A stretch of 55,182 nt of DNA from CAYSRC01 sp964446385. Its GTDB lineage: Bacteria; Bacillota; Clostridia; Oscillospirales; Ruminococcaceae. The notes under the pieces were generated by a model that worked only from the letters and a program-made list of their open reading frames with translations, was not told the origin of the DNA and searched no databases. Each line of letters opens with the position of its first letter. Within the stretch, counting starts at the first letter, position 1. The translations under genes and the position numbers were made by a program. Location of the stretch: assembly GCA_964446385.1 (NCBI GenBank), contig CAYUOH010000013.1, positions 1 through 55,182 on the forward strand, given 5' to 3'. Below, in pieces: positions 1 to 8,203 of this stretch.

Positions 1-345
1 GAGGGTTGGTTTGCCATGCGGCATATGGAGTTGGTAGACCTGATGTCGTACCACGACGAGTCTTATCTGGACTATAACGACCCTTCCTCCTCTGACGATA
101 GGATTGTTGAGAGCGTACTCAACCTGCAAGATTTGTGCTCCAGACTTATGGGGGGGAATATAACTAACCGTCCGAACAACATCCGGAAAACAGCGTATGT
201 TGTACCGGGCGAGATTCTAAACCTGACTGATCTGATGCCACAATACCGCGACGACCCAAAAGGAACTGCAAGCCTTGCCACCGAAATGCTCGCGCAAAGA
301 TTCATAGACTGTATCGATAAGTATCACCACGAGACAGGTAGTTGA
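1..345 (+). CDS. Unidentified protein, C-terminal part (5' end outside the window)
   Basis: The reading frame is open from base 1 to the stop at 343-345, so the gene probably starts upstream of the window; an in-frame ATG lies at 16 with no clear ribosome binding site. The visible ~114 residues are acidic and soluble, with no membrane segment or cysteine motif. I do not recognise the family. The tail (a Gly-Glu-x-Leu-Asn-Leu-Thr-Asp stretch, then an amphipathic helix) faintly recalls the C-terminus of glycerol-phosphate acyltransferase-type proteins, but this is only an impression. A sugar symporter follows 220 bases downstream, so a carbohydrate-related role is also possible. Confidence 0.45.
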   Translation, partial: EGWFAMRHMELVDLMSYHDESYLDYNDPSSSDDRIVESVLNLQDLCSRLMGGNITNRPNNIRKTAYVVPGEILNLTDLMPQYRDDPKGTASLATEMLAQRFIDCIDKYHHETGS

Positions 346-567
346 TTACGCAACCTCTGGGTTTCCGCTTTTTGTACTGTTCGGTTCAGTATCAACGGCC
401 TTGTTGAAGACCTGTTTTTCTCCTAAATTAAGGATTATAGCCTGATCAGTCAGTCAAATCCGACCGGGAATGCCTTGGCGTACGTTTTTTATTATGATTC
501 GTCATTAAATATAAAAGGGAGTGTATGGTCAATCGGTCATTTACCGACAGTATCATACAAAAACACA

Positions 568-1938
568 ATGGAAAACATTCACAAACTCTCCAGAGGACTT
601 AAACTCCGCTACGGAATCGGCGACTTTGGTGTCGCGGTGATGACTGCGAGTCTTCAGTTCTACATGCTGCTATACTACACTGACGTGGTAAAGATCGATC
701 CGGGCATCGCAGGAACCTCCATGCTGGTTGGCAAGCTGACGTGGGATACGGTCAATGATGTACTGTTTGGATACATCTCCGATCGCACGAAATCCCGTTG
801 GGGTAGGCGCAGGCCATATCTGATGTTTTGCCCGATTCCACTCGCTCTGTCGTTTTGGCTCCTGTATTCACTTCCGCAGGGCATGAGCAATGCCACGGCT
901 TTTTTTGCTATCATCGGTTCGTTCGTACTCTTTGATACATTCCATACCATGATCACCATGGCATATCAGTCCATGAGCGCTGAGCTGACAACAGACTACA
1001 ACGAGCGAACGAGCCTCGCGACGGTACGTATGGTATTCTCAGTTATCGGCTACATATCGGGTGCCGCGCTCACAACCTTACTGGCATCTATGATTCGCGA
1101 CAACACGGGAACCTCTGATTCGGCAGCTTGGAGCAAGGTAGGTTTGATCTTCGGCGTACTCGCGGCTATTACGGTTCTCATCACAGGGTTGACGGTTCGC
1201 GAAAAGCCGGTGGTGAACGATAGTCCTACTAAAATGCCCCCGCTGCGTGCACTGGTCAGTACACTGGAAAATAAACCCTTTTTGCGCTTTGTGGTCATCT
1301 CCAGTATCATGAGTACTGCGTTTACGGTGGTGACCGCTATGCTCCCATACTATGTGATCTACCAGCTCAATATGGAAAGCACGATGTCTATCATCATGAT
1401 GCTCATGCTCGTGGTACTTGGCTTGTTTTTGGTACCTTGTCAGATGGTTGCTATGCGCATCGGAAAACACAAGGCATACGCTCTGGGCTTGACCATTGCC
1501 TGCGCGGCTCTACTAGTTTCGTTTTTTTTACCGCATCGAGAGACGATACTCATCTACGCCATTGCCGTCGTTGCCGGATTGGGTTTTTCCAGCCAATGGG
1601 TCTGCCCGCATAGCATGATGCCTGATGTTATTGAATACGACGAACTAGTTACACACGAACGTCGTGAAGGTATCTACTTCGGCATGTGGAACATGACCGG
1701 TAAAATCACTGGCGCACTGGGCATTGCGATCTGCGGTTGGGGATTGAAGTTATTTGGCTATGTGGAAGGCGTTGAGCAAACTGCCACCTCACTGTTTGGC
1801 ATCCGTCTCATGTTTTCCGTGCTGCCCGTCGTTCTCCTACTTGTGAGAGTGCTGCTTCTCATGCGCTATCCGATCAACCGGGAAACGCATGCGAAAGTGC
1901 TTGAGGAAATAAACAACCGCAATCAAAAGTTGCAGTAA
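568..1938 (+). CDS. GPH-family sugar:cation symporter (MFS)
   Basis: Predicted glycoside-pentoside-hexuronide:cation symporter, which imports a sugar or glycoside with Na+ or H+ across the cytoplasmic membrane. I place the start at 568 because the family N-terminus (a Lys-Leu-rich stretch leading into Tyr-Gly-Ile-Gly-Asp-Phe-Gly) begins there. An in-frame TTG at 475 would add 31 atypical residues. Neither start has a convincing ribosome binding site. At about 456 residues it has the usual ~12 hydrophobic spans. The cytoplasmic loop near residue 75 holds the Asp-Arg-Thr-Lys-Ser-Arg-Trp-Gly-Arg-Arg-Arg-Pro signature typical of GPH carriers. The substrate cannot be read from sequence. It is followed by a terminator shared with the convergent flotillin gene. 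Confidence 0.85.
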   Translation: MENIHKLSRGLKLRYGIGDFGVAVMTASLQFYMLLYYTDVVKIDPGIAGTSMLVGKLTWDTVNDVLFGYISDRTKSRWGRRRPYLMFCPIPLALSFWLLYSLPQGMSNATAFFAIIGSFVLFDTFHTMITMAYQSMSAELTTDYNERTSLATVRMVFSVIGYISGAALTTLLASMIRDNTGTSDSAAWSKVGLIFGVLAAITVLITGLTVREKPVVNDSPTKMPPLRALVSTLENKPFLRFVVISSIMSTAFTVVTAMLPYYVIYQLNMESTMSIIMMLMLVVLGLFLVPCQMVAMRIGKHKAYALGLTIACAALLVSFFLPHRETILIYAIAVVAGLGFSSQWVCPHSMMPDVIEYDELVTHERREGIYFGMWNMTGKITGALGIAICGWGLKLFGYVEGVEQTATSLFGIRLMFSVLPVVLLLVRVLLLMRYPINRETHAKVLEEINNRNQKLQ

Positions 1939-2063
1939 GTCCATACCATGTGAAGCATGCAATTTCGGGCCTCTTATTGTTAACCTGCTCCCCGAAAACA
2001 AAACCAATTGTGGAATGATGAGAAAAATTTCAGCTTATCTCTGAGTCTAAATAAAAGAAAAAC

Positions 2064-2103
2064 AAAGGCACCCTACGTTTGATTTCGTAGAGAGCCTTTT
2101 TTT
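2064..2103. terminator. Bidirectional intrinsic terminator between convergent genes
   Basis: A stem pairs AAAGGC at 2064-2069 and CTACG at 2073-2077 with CGTAG at 2086-2090 and GCCTTTT at 2094-2100, followed by a T run to 2103. The opposite strand also has a T-rich tail. It separates the symporter from the convergent flotillin gene. Confidence 0.75.
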
Positions 2104-2182
2104 AGGGATATTCATTTACATCCCAAATCACGCTGGAATTGAATTCTACAGCAAATCTGTCCTCATTGACATTGACCTTGTG

Positions 2183-4192
2183 TTATTCCTGCGCCTGGGG
2201 CACCAGTTCACTAACATTTGCTTCCTTGTTTGTGTCCTGCTCAATTGTCTTCATTATGGATTCTTTAATACTTTGAACCCGGGCGTTCTCTTCCTTGTTC
2301 CCACTGTTGAAATTGACGCCGAGCTTTTCGCTGATCAAAAGCCCAAGAAGCATCTCAAAGGCATTCACAGAGCTGCCTTGTTCCTGTCCACCCATGTTGA
2401 CCACGGTCTTTGGGACAATGTCAATTTGTGATTTCTCGATGGCTGCGGTAAATTTGCTCATGACATCCTGCACGACCTGATACTGCGGTCCACCGTATGC
2501 GCGGACCTGCTCTTCGATGGCTATGGCCTTGCCTATGCCTACTCTTGCCTCGCGTTCAGCCTCAGCCTCGGCAATCGCCTTGATCTTTGATGCCTCCTGA
2601 AGAGATCTTTGAAAATCGGCCTTACCCTGGTTGCTCTGAATCTGAATATTGATATCCGATTCTGTAAGCAACCTTTGCTGCAGCGCCTTGGACTCGGCTT
2701 CTCTGAGTTCTTTTTCCTTGCCTGCGGCTTTTTCCTGCTGCGCATAGGTTTCTATTCGCTCAACGGCTATCTGTCTGTCGCGTAGCTGTGCAAGTATAAC
2801 TTCAATCTTGTTGTCATTGGAGGACGCGGAGGGTGTACCGATGAGCACTTCCTCGAGCTCCAGGTTGTAATGCGCAAACTTTGCCTTCATTTCGAGGGAC
2901 GAGGTATTTTGAATATCATTTCTTTCATGAATAAGCTGTATGAGCGTCTTTGTCTGGCCGATGTTTTTGAAATATGCGGAGACCATCGGGTCAAGCGTTT
3001 GATCAACGAGCTTCTTGATATCGCCGAAGCGCTGGATTACCAGAGGCGCTTTCTTGTAGTCAATATGCATGACCACGGAAAGCGGAAGCGACGGTTCGAA
3101 AGCATCCTTTGTGATAAGGCTGACTTCCCTAAGATTTTCGTCAAAATTATGCGAACCTGTCTGGTTGCTGATCCACTTGAGTATGATGTTCGTTGTCGGG
3201 ACCCTTATGATCATTCCGGAATAAGTATTGAAGGCATATTTACCCGGCATGAGCGGTTCACTCCAGACACCGCGGAAGCCCTTTTCGACAAGTTCACCGT
3301 GCTTATATTCGTCTCCTGTGGAGTCAACACCTTTTTCACCAATAAAAGATACAACCACACCGACAAATCCGACGTCGATAAGGGTCTTGTCGATGAATTC
3401 CACTGTCGCAAAAAATCTGTTGATAAAGTATGTACCTTCGACAAGCGTTTGATACTGTCTGCCACGGAATCCGCCCGCTTTGAGAAATTTCTCAGGATCC
3501 TGAAAATTGTTATGGTATGTTTCCGGATTGTCCGGGTTATCACCGACGGCAGGTGCGATAATATCCTGCCTGTTGAGTGAAAGACCGTCGTGGACTGTTA
3601 CGATTCCGACCTTATCATCACTGCCTTTGATAACGATAGGTCTGAAGCCGTCACGCTCCCTGAGTTGTTCCGCCATATTGATTATCGTAGACTCCTCAGA
3701 TTTTGTGCCCATAGGCAGATAGTAAATTCTGTCCTGTGTTATGATGACAAACTGCGCAAGATTAAATGCGTATGTACCTTCACGAACAATGCCGCGCTGG
3801 GGCCCTTTCTGGCCTCCGTTAAGTAAAAAAGCTTTGGCATTTTGAAAATTACTGCCTTCAGGGACGACTTTGCCCAGAGTCTGAATAGGTTCAAGAGGCC
3901 GTCCGTCCCGAGCGAAGACATAAGCGATCTGCCCTTGCGGCACAGTCACAAGCGGACAGAGGTGCACAATATACATTAGCGGAGACAGAAGATGCAGACC
4001 GCCTCTGATAATCTGTGGCTGGAAACCGGCTTCGCCATTAAGTGCGATGATCTGCTCGTTCAACGAGCCCTTTGTAGACCACCATTTTTCTACTATCGCA
4101 ATCTTGTTGTTAGGTACAATTCTTAGACCGATAAGCCAAAAGAATAGAACAATGCCGAAAACAATTGAAATTGTAAGCAACAAACCGTCCAT
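2183..4192 (-). CDS. Flotillin-like SPFH/Band 7 membrane scaffold protein
   Basis: A 669-residue flotillin homologue, expected to oligomerise on the inner face of the membrane and organise functional microdomains. The N-terminus is one hydrophobic span (about residues 5-24), followed by SPFH/Band 7 sequence. From about residue 480 there is a long Ala/Glu/Lys/Gln-rich coiled coil with repeated Ala-Glu-Ala-Glu elements, as in flotillins. It is longer than usual bacterial flotillins (roughly 480-520 residues); the extra length lies in the region between membrane anchor and coil. The ATG at 4192 has a strong AGGAGG-type site 7-8 bases upstream and a good promoter (4237-4265). No NfeD partner is adjacent. 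Confidence 0.88.
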   Translation of the reverse strand: MDGLLLTISIVFGIVLFFWLIGLRIVPNNKIAIVEKWWSTKGSLNEQIIALNGEAGFQPQIIRGGLHLLSPLMYIVHLCPLVTVPQGQIAYVFARDGRPLEPIQTLGKVVPEGSNFQNAKAFLLNGGQKGPQRGIVREGTYAFNLAQFVIITQDRIYYLPMGTKSEESTIINMAEQLRERDGFRPIVIKGSDDKVGIVTVHDGLSLNRQDIIAPAVGDNPDNPETYHNNFQDPEKFLKAGGFRGRQYQTLVEGTYFINRFFATVEFIDKTLIDVGFVGVVVSFIGEKGVDSTGDEYKHGELVEKGFRGVWSEPLMPGKYAFNTYSGMIIRVPTTNIILKWISNQTGSHNFDENLREVSLITKDAFEPSLPLSVVMHIDYKKAPLVIQRFGDIKKLVDQTLDPMVSAYFKNIGQTKTLIQLIHERNDIQNTSSLEMKAKFAHYNLELEEVLIGTPSASSNDNKIEVILAQLRDRQIAVERIETYAQQEKAAGKEKELREAESKALQQRLLTESDINIQIQSNQGKADFQRSLQEASKIKAIAEAEAEREARVGIGKAIAIEEQVRAYGGPQYQVVQDVMSKFTAAIEKSQIDIVPKTVVNMGGQEQGSSVNAFEMLLGLLISEKLGVNFNSGNKEENARVQSIKESIMKTIEQDTNKEANVSELVPQAQE

Positions 4193-4236
4193 CGCGAACC
4201 TCCTAAAATATTTATTTGTCCCTTTGGTACAGCTGA

Positions 4237-4265
4237 ATCATACGCTTTATTTATAGTACAGTCAA
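4237..4265 (-). promoter_or_regulatory. Promoter of the flotillin gene
   Basis: On the minus strand TTGACT (complement of 4260-4265) and TATGAT (complement of 4237-4242) are separated by exactly 17 bases. Transcription would start about 35-40 bases before the flotillin ATG. Confidence 0.7.
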
Positions 4266-4439
4266 TGTACGTTCATTAATGGCTGCGGAATTATTATTAA
4301 AGTTAATCCTGTTCGTCTTACTTTTTACGATAGCATCTAGAATCACATTGCTAAGCATTTCTTTTGATTTATATTTTGGATCTATTATTCAAATGAAGAG
4401 GATAAAGCACCAGAATATATTAATATTGCACAGATTAAT

Positions 4440-4511
4440 TTGACATATAAGAAATATTTTATATATAATTCCGAAATATCCATTGACATTCATAATAACA
4501 CATGCTACAAT
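4440..4511 (+). promoter_or_regulatory. Tandem strong sigma-A promoters for the structured RNA
   Basis: Two near-consensus promoters lie in series. The first is TTGACA at 4440-4445 with TATAAT at 4464-4469 (18-base spacer). The second is TTGACA at 4483-4488 with TACAAT at 4506-4511 (17-base spacer), carrying an extended TG at 4503-4504. Such strong tandem promoters with no downstream start codon for 350 bases suggest an abundant RNA product. Confidence 0.8.
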
Positions 4512-4517
4512 AAAAAT

Positions 4518-4828
4518 GCTCCCCCAAAGGATAAAACCGAGTAGGTGAGTCGCCCCGGTAATCGGTAACGTGGTTTTAGAGCTTGAAACCTGCGAGGGCA
4601 ACACTCTATTACAAGGTTACAGCGGTCGTAGTTTTCGGATAGTTTTATGGTTATTCGGGAGTTGCGATCAATGATTGGTTTCAGCACAATGATAGTAATA
4701 TCTGGATTGTGTAATATCAGATGGCTGAGCTTAGGGGTAGTAAAATAAGGAGAAGTGCACCATTGTTGTACGAACCTACTTAAGGGCACACCTTTTTCTA
4801 ATCAAATGGGTGTGCCCTAAGCTTTTTT
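4518..4828 (+). ncRNA. Structured non-coding RNA or long leader (possible raiA-motif RNA)
   Basis: About 310 nt with its own tandem promoters and an intrinsic terminator, and no plausible reading frame. Long-range pairing closes the domain: AGTAGGT at 4540-4546 with ACCTACT at 4774-4780. Inner helices include GTAAC with GTTAC (about 4566-4570 and 4616-4620), GGTTT with AAACC just inside it, an 8-bp helix pairing about 4624-4631 with 4662-4669, a 9-bp helix within that, TCAGC with GCTGA, CACAAT with ATTGTG, and a hairpin at 4755-4771. From memory the GGTAATCGGTAAC segment and layout resemble the raiA-motif RNA of Bacillota. I cannot run a covariance search, and raiA and comFC, its usual neighbours, are absent here. 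The alternative is a cis-acting leader of ridA, which starts 38 bases after the terminator. Confidence 0.68.
4779..4828 (+). terminator. Intrinsic terminator of the structured RNA
   Basis: GGGCACACC at 4784-4792 pairs perfectly with GGTGTGCCC at 4809-4817, extended by CTTA/TAAG, and is followed by six T residues at 4823-4828. Confidence 0.88.
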
Positions 4829-4866
4829 GTTTACTTGTCAGTATTGATTTTGAGGAGGTCAACTTT

Positions 4867-5238
4867 ATGGACAGTATATTTACACCAAATGCACCCGATC
4901 CAATCGGGCCGTATTCTCAGGCGATAAAAACTGGAAACATGCTTTTCTGTTCAGGACAGATAGCGATTATTCCGTCGAGCGGAAAACTGGCGGGAGAAGA
5001 TATAGAAACACAGACAAGGCAAATATGTGAAAATATCAAAAGCATCCTAAAAACTACTAATATGGACTTTAGGGATGTTGTTAAAGCCGTATGCTATTTG
5101 ACTTGTGCAGATGATTTTAAAAAATTCAATGACGTTTATGCCGAATACTTCGAATCTTCACCCGCGCGCTCGTGTGTGTTTGTTTCCGGTTTACCGAAGG
5201 GTGCAATAGTTGAAATTGAAGTAACTGCGAATAAATGA
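4867..5238 (+). CDS. ridA: RidA family enamine/imine deaminase
   Basis: A 123-residue RidA (YjgF/YER057c/UK114) protein. Family members hydrolyse reactive 2-aminoacrylate-type enamines released by PLP enzymes, protecting cellular targets. The Asn-Ala-Pro-x-Pro-Ile-Gly-Pro-Tyr-Ser-Gln N-terminus, the Arg of Pro-Ala-Arg-Ser that binds the substrate carboxylate, and the Val-Glu-Ile-Glu-Val C-terminal strand are present, consistent with an active trimer. The ATG at 4867 is chosen over an upstream in-frame start because a GAGGAGG site precedes it and the family N-terminus starts here. No separate strong promoter is evident after the terminator at 4828, so expression may depend on read-through from the structured RNA. 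Confidence 0.92.
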   Translation: MDSIFTPNAPDPIGPYSQAIKTGNMLFCSGQIAIIPSSGKLAGEDIETQTRQICENIKSILKTTNMDFRDVVKAVCYLTCADDFKKFNDVYAEYFESSPARSCVFVSGLPKGAIVEIEVTANK

Positions 5239-5570
5239 AAAAGTAGAAAGTAGTAGGGATCAAATTCAAGTGTTTGGTAAATTAATCAAAATTATATACA
5301 CCGAAAACCCTGATAAATGATGTTGTAATAAAGACTGATAACTCATATAATTGAACAAATAAAAATATCAATGCAACACCGGAGACCCCAAGCAGTGCTC
5401 TGCATGTCCGTCCCGGATTTGATTTGCAGATACTTTAACTCCGCTGTGCTTACGGCGGAGTTTTGTGTTTTGGCAAATAAACTGAAGTCGACTATAACCG
5501 GAAATATCCATGAGCAAAATAAGACTTTCTGAAAATGACTTCAAAATCGTTGTTTCAAGGCGGTGATAAT
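5239..5570. other. Intergenic region with terminator-like hairpins
   Basis: No gene is supported here. AACTCCGC at 5437-5444 pairs with GCGGAGTT at 5455-5462 and is followed by TTGTGTTTT, a plausible terminator for ridA. Just upstream (about 5379-5420) CCGG/CCGG and GCAG/CTGC pairings form a second small structure of unknown meaning. Confidence 0.5.
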
Positions 5571-6503
5571 ATGAATGAAATGAAGGAAGATTTAATCGCT
5601 CCATGCGGGATGAACTGCTCTTTATGCAGCGCTTATCAATTCGGAGAATATGATTTAAACAGACATGGGTTTCACAAAAAATACTGTTTAGGCTGCATTC
5701 CGAGGGGAGAAAACTGCACACATATGAGAGATGCGTGCGAATTGCTGGCAAAAGGTAGCATCCGTTTTTGTTATGAATGTAGAAGTTTCCCATGTAAAAG
5801 GCTGAAAGCATTGGATAAGCGATACTGCACGAAATACCATATGAGCATGATAGAAAACATCAACTACATCAAGGAATATGGAATTAAAAATTTCATAGAT
5901 AAGGAGCGTGACAAATGGCGCTGTCCGGAGTGCGGAGCGACCATATGCTGCCACAACGGACTATGTTTGAATTGTAATATAGATACGCTTATGACGAATA
6001 AAAAATACAGGTGGGAAACGGGTAAAAAACCGGAGACTGAAATTATGGAATCAACCAAGGAACAATTACTTAGAAATCCTGATACAGAGCCGACTAGCGA
6101 CGTTATTGCAGAGGCTCTTAAGGATGCAAATAACGTCTATATAAAGTTTATATCCGAACTTGCAAACCATGGTATTCAGATGGAATGGCGTTACTATAAC
6201 GACGGCAAGGCGTGGCTGGCAAAAGGACTTTATAAGTGGACAGGTGCAAGAGGAGGATATAAAGAAAATACTGTTTTTTGGTTATCGGTTTGGGACGGAT
6301 TTTTTAAAGTGGATATCTATTTCCCAGAAAAATCCCGTGCTGATGTATTGAGTCTACCGCTTGATCATAAGTTTAAACTTATTATAGCGGACTCAAAACA
6401 AATGGGGAAACTGAAATACTTCCCTCTTGTTTTTGAACTCTGTTCGGATGAAATGTTTAAGGCAGTTTTCCCACTTATTGATTTCAAGATAAGCTTAAAG
6501 TGA
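5571..6503 (+). CDS. DUF3795-DUF3788 fusion protein
   Basis: A 310-residue protein of two recognisable parts. The N-terminal ~150 residues are cysteine-rich (Cys-Gly-Met-Asn-Cys-x2-Cys, Cys-x2-Cys, Cys-x2-Cys-x4-Cys and a zinc-ribbon-like Cys-x2-Cys...Cys-Cys...Cys-x2-Cys), typical of DUF3795 proteins and likely metal-binding. The C-terminal ~130 residues (Trp-Arg-Tyr-Tyr-Asn-Asp-Gly-Lys-Ala-Trp, then Phe-Trp-Leu-Ser-Val-Trp-Asp-Gly-Phe-Phe-Lys-Val) match DUF3788, a domain normally found alone. The ATG at 5571 follows a GGCGGTGAT site; an in-frame start at 5535 is less likely. A methyltransferase and a second DUF3795 protein follow on the same strand. The biochemical role is unknown. Confidence 0.75.
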   Translation: MNEMKEDLIAPCGMNCSLCSAYQFGEYDLNRHGFHKKYCLGCIPRGENCTHMRDACELLAKGSIRFCYECRSFPCKRLKALDKRYCTKYHMSMIENINYIKEYGIKNFIDKERDKWRCPECGATICCHNGLCLNCNIDTLMTNKKYRWETGKKPETEIMESTKEQLLRNPDTEPTSDVIAEALKDANNVYIKFISELANHGIQMEWRYYNDGKAWLAKGLYKWTGARGGYKENTVFWLSVWDGFFKVDIYFPEKSRADVLSLPLDHKFKLIIADSKQMGKLKYFPLVFELCSDEMFKAVFPLIDFKISLK

Positions 6504-6627
6504 TAGAATTGATTTAGAAGCTAAAAGAGTGAGAGCGGGAAAAACCAGTAAATTAATATTTCCATGTGCTCTATGTTTTGTTTCGTGATGGGATACCGGT
6601 TGTGGACAATGTAGTGAGGATAAAGAA

Positions 6628-7344
6628 ATGAAAAAATATCCGAGAACGGATAAATACGAAAAAAGTTGGATTAGTGAAAACTGGATGGGACCAAATCCGC
6701 TTTGGTTACTTGAGGAATTGTGCGAACACCTGGAATTAAAGCCAGGGATGAAGGTTCTTGACATGGGCTGCGGGAAAGGCATCACTTCAGTATTTCTAGC
6801 GAAAGAATTTGGCGTAACGGTATTTGCCAACGATCTGTGGATTGACCCGACGGAGAATTTTAAGCGCTTTGAGGAAGCCGGCGTAGCAGAATTGGTATTT
6901 CCTATCCATGCTGAAGCCCATACCCTCCCTTATGCAGAGGGTTTTTTTGATGTTGCAATATCAATAGACAGTTACCAATATTACGGAGCGGATGAACTGT
7001 ATTTTCCCTGTACATTTTCAAAGTTAGTAAAAAGCGGCGGTCAATTTGGCATCGTGGTTCCGGGTTTAAAGAAAGAATTTGAAAGAGGTTACCCTGATAC
7101 ACTTAAAAAACATTGGAATGGGGAGATGTTCAGCTTTCATAGCAAGAATTGGTGGCGTTTTCTTTGGGAAAAGACCGGAATTGCCGATATTATCGCATGT
7201 TATGATATTGAAGAACCTAAAGAATTATGGAAATCATGGGCAGAATGGGCAAAGGATAACCTCGGCTTTAACGATGTGGAATTTATAAATTCTGACAAAA
7301 ACGATGACATTGCTATTATTGTAATGAGTGCAATAAAAAAATAG
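6628..7344 (+). CDS. Class I SAM-dependent methyltransferase
   Basis: A 238-residue Rossmann-fold methyltransferase. Motif I (Val-Leu-Asp-Met-Gly-Cys-Gly-Lys-Gly) lies near residues 40-50, and an acidic Asn-Asp-Leu follows the second strand. A Phe-Phe-Asp-Val-Ala-Ile-Ser-Ile-Asp-Ser motif (post-II/III) and a Val-Lys-Ser-Gly-Gly-Gln loop are also present. It resembles methyltransferase type 11 small-molecule enzymes; the substrate is not evident. The ATG has a GAGGAT site. It sits between two DUF3795 genes in the same direction and probably forms a functional group with them, although gaps of 124 and 60 bases mean co-transcription is only likely. Confidence 0.82.
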   Translation: MKKYPRTDKYEKSWISENWMGPNPLWLLEELCEHLELKPGMKVLDMGCGKGITSVFLAKEFGVTVFANDLWIDPTENFKRFEEAGVAELVFPIHAEAHTLPYAEGFFDVAISIDSYQYYGADELYFPCTFSKLVKSGGQFGIVVPGLKKEFERGYPDTLKKHWNGEMFSFHSKNWWRFLWEKTGIADIIACYDIEEPKELWKSWAEWAKDNLGFNDVEFINSDKNDDIAIIVMSAIKK

Positions 7345-7404
7345 CCTGCTCCTCCGGAGTTATTTTTCAATATATATCATGACTATTTTTTACTGAGGTG
7401 AAAG

Positions 7405-7941
7405 ATGAAGAATTTCAACCGGCAAAATCCACTGTTTTCTCTTTGCGGTTTAAACTGCGGATTATGTTCTATGAAATTAGGCGGTTATTGTCCGGGGTGC
7501 GGACAGGGAAACAAGCCGTGCAAGGCTGCAAGATGCAGTATAGAGCATAATGTGGAATACTGTTTTCAATGCAATGAATACCCTTGCCCTATCTACGATC
7601 ATGCCGATGAATCTGATTCTTTTATAACGCACAGAAACCAAATGACTGATATGGAAAAGGCAAAACAAATCGGGATGGAAGCCTATAATGTAGAACAGAC
7701 GGAAAAAGTTGAGTTGTTGAATGTTTTACTATCGGAATATAATTCAGGCCGTGAAAAGACATTATATTGCCTTGCCGTAAATCTCCTTGAGGTTGATGAA
7801 ATTAAAAACGTACTGGAAAAAGGATCGGATTATTCTGAATTGACGGATATGTCCCTTAAAGAGAAAGCTGTCTATGTTTCAAATTATATACGTCAGTTAG
7901 CCCAAAAGAAAAATATAGAACTGAAACTTCGAAAGGTATAA
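7405..7941 (+). CDS. DUF3795 cysteine-rich protein
   Basis: A 178-residue DUF3795 protein. The first ~70 residues contain Cys-Gly-Leu-Asn-Cys-Gly-Leu-Cys, Cys-Pro-Gly-Cys, and Cys-Phe-Gln-Cys-Asn-Glu-Tyr-Pro-Cys-Pro motifs, the repeated cysteine pattern that defines the family and suggests zinc or Fe-S binding. The C-terminal ~100 residues are helical and charged. It is a paralogue of the N-terminal half of the fusion protein at 5571-6503. The start has a GAGGTG site six bases upstream and the gene ends just before a strong terminator. No enzymatic function is known to me for the family. Confidence 0.78.
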   Translation: MKNFNRQNPLFSLCGLNCGLCSMKLGGYCPGCGQGNKPCKAARCSIEHNVEYCFQCNEYPCPIYDHADESDSFITHRNQMTDMEKAKQIGMEAYNVEQTEKVELLNVLLSEYNSGREKTLYCLAVNLLEVDEIKNVLEKGSDYSELTDMSLKEKAVYVSNYIRQLAQKKNIELKLRKV

Positions 7942-7995
7942 TTACTGTTTACTTAATATCTACTCGGCTCACAAGATGGCGAGCACTAAACAAAG

Positions 7996-8027
7996 AAGGT
8001 GCCGGAATTAAATCCGGCACCTTTTTT
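7996..8027 (+). terminator. Intrinsic terminator after the DUF3795 gene
   Basis: AAGGTGCCGGA (7996-8006) and TCCGGCACCTT (8013-8023) form an 11-bp stem with a short AT-rich loop, followed by TTTT to 8027. Confidence 0.88.
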
Positions 8028-8203
8028 ATATTCGAAATAAAGTCAGACGGGCACACTAGTGGAAAACAAATCTAATATATCGTGAATAATTATGATCATG
8101 CTGTTTTATAATTCTATATTTCAGTGTATTATTCTCAAGTAATCAACGTTATAATATATAGAATATATACTGCAATGATATTACCCGGGGATAGGTTATA
8201 AAC

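Noticed and set aside
2870..3580. A 236-codon plus-strand frame opposite the flotillin gene
   Set aside because: No ribosome binding site or recognisable family; flotillin coding on the other strand is clear.
4505..4789. A 94-codon minus-strand frame across the structured RNA
   Set aside because: The region has strong plus-strand promoters, long-range base pairing and a terminator, and the peptide has no recognisable features.
4518..4828. Structured RNA as tmRNA, RNase P RNA, SRP RNA, 6S RNA, T-box or group I/II intron
   Set aside because: The hallmark sequences of these classes as I know them (tmRNA ends, RNase P core, SRP domain IV, T-box motif, intron domain V) are not visible.
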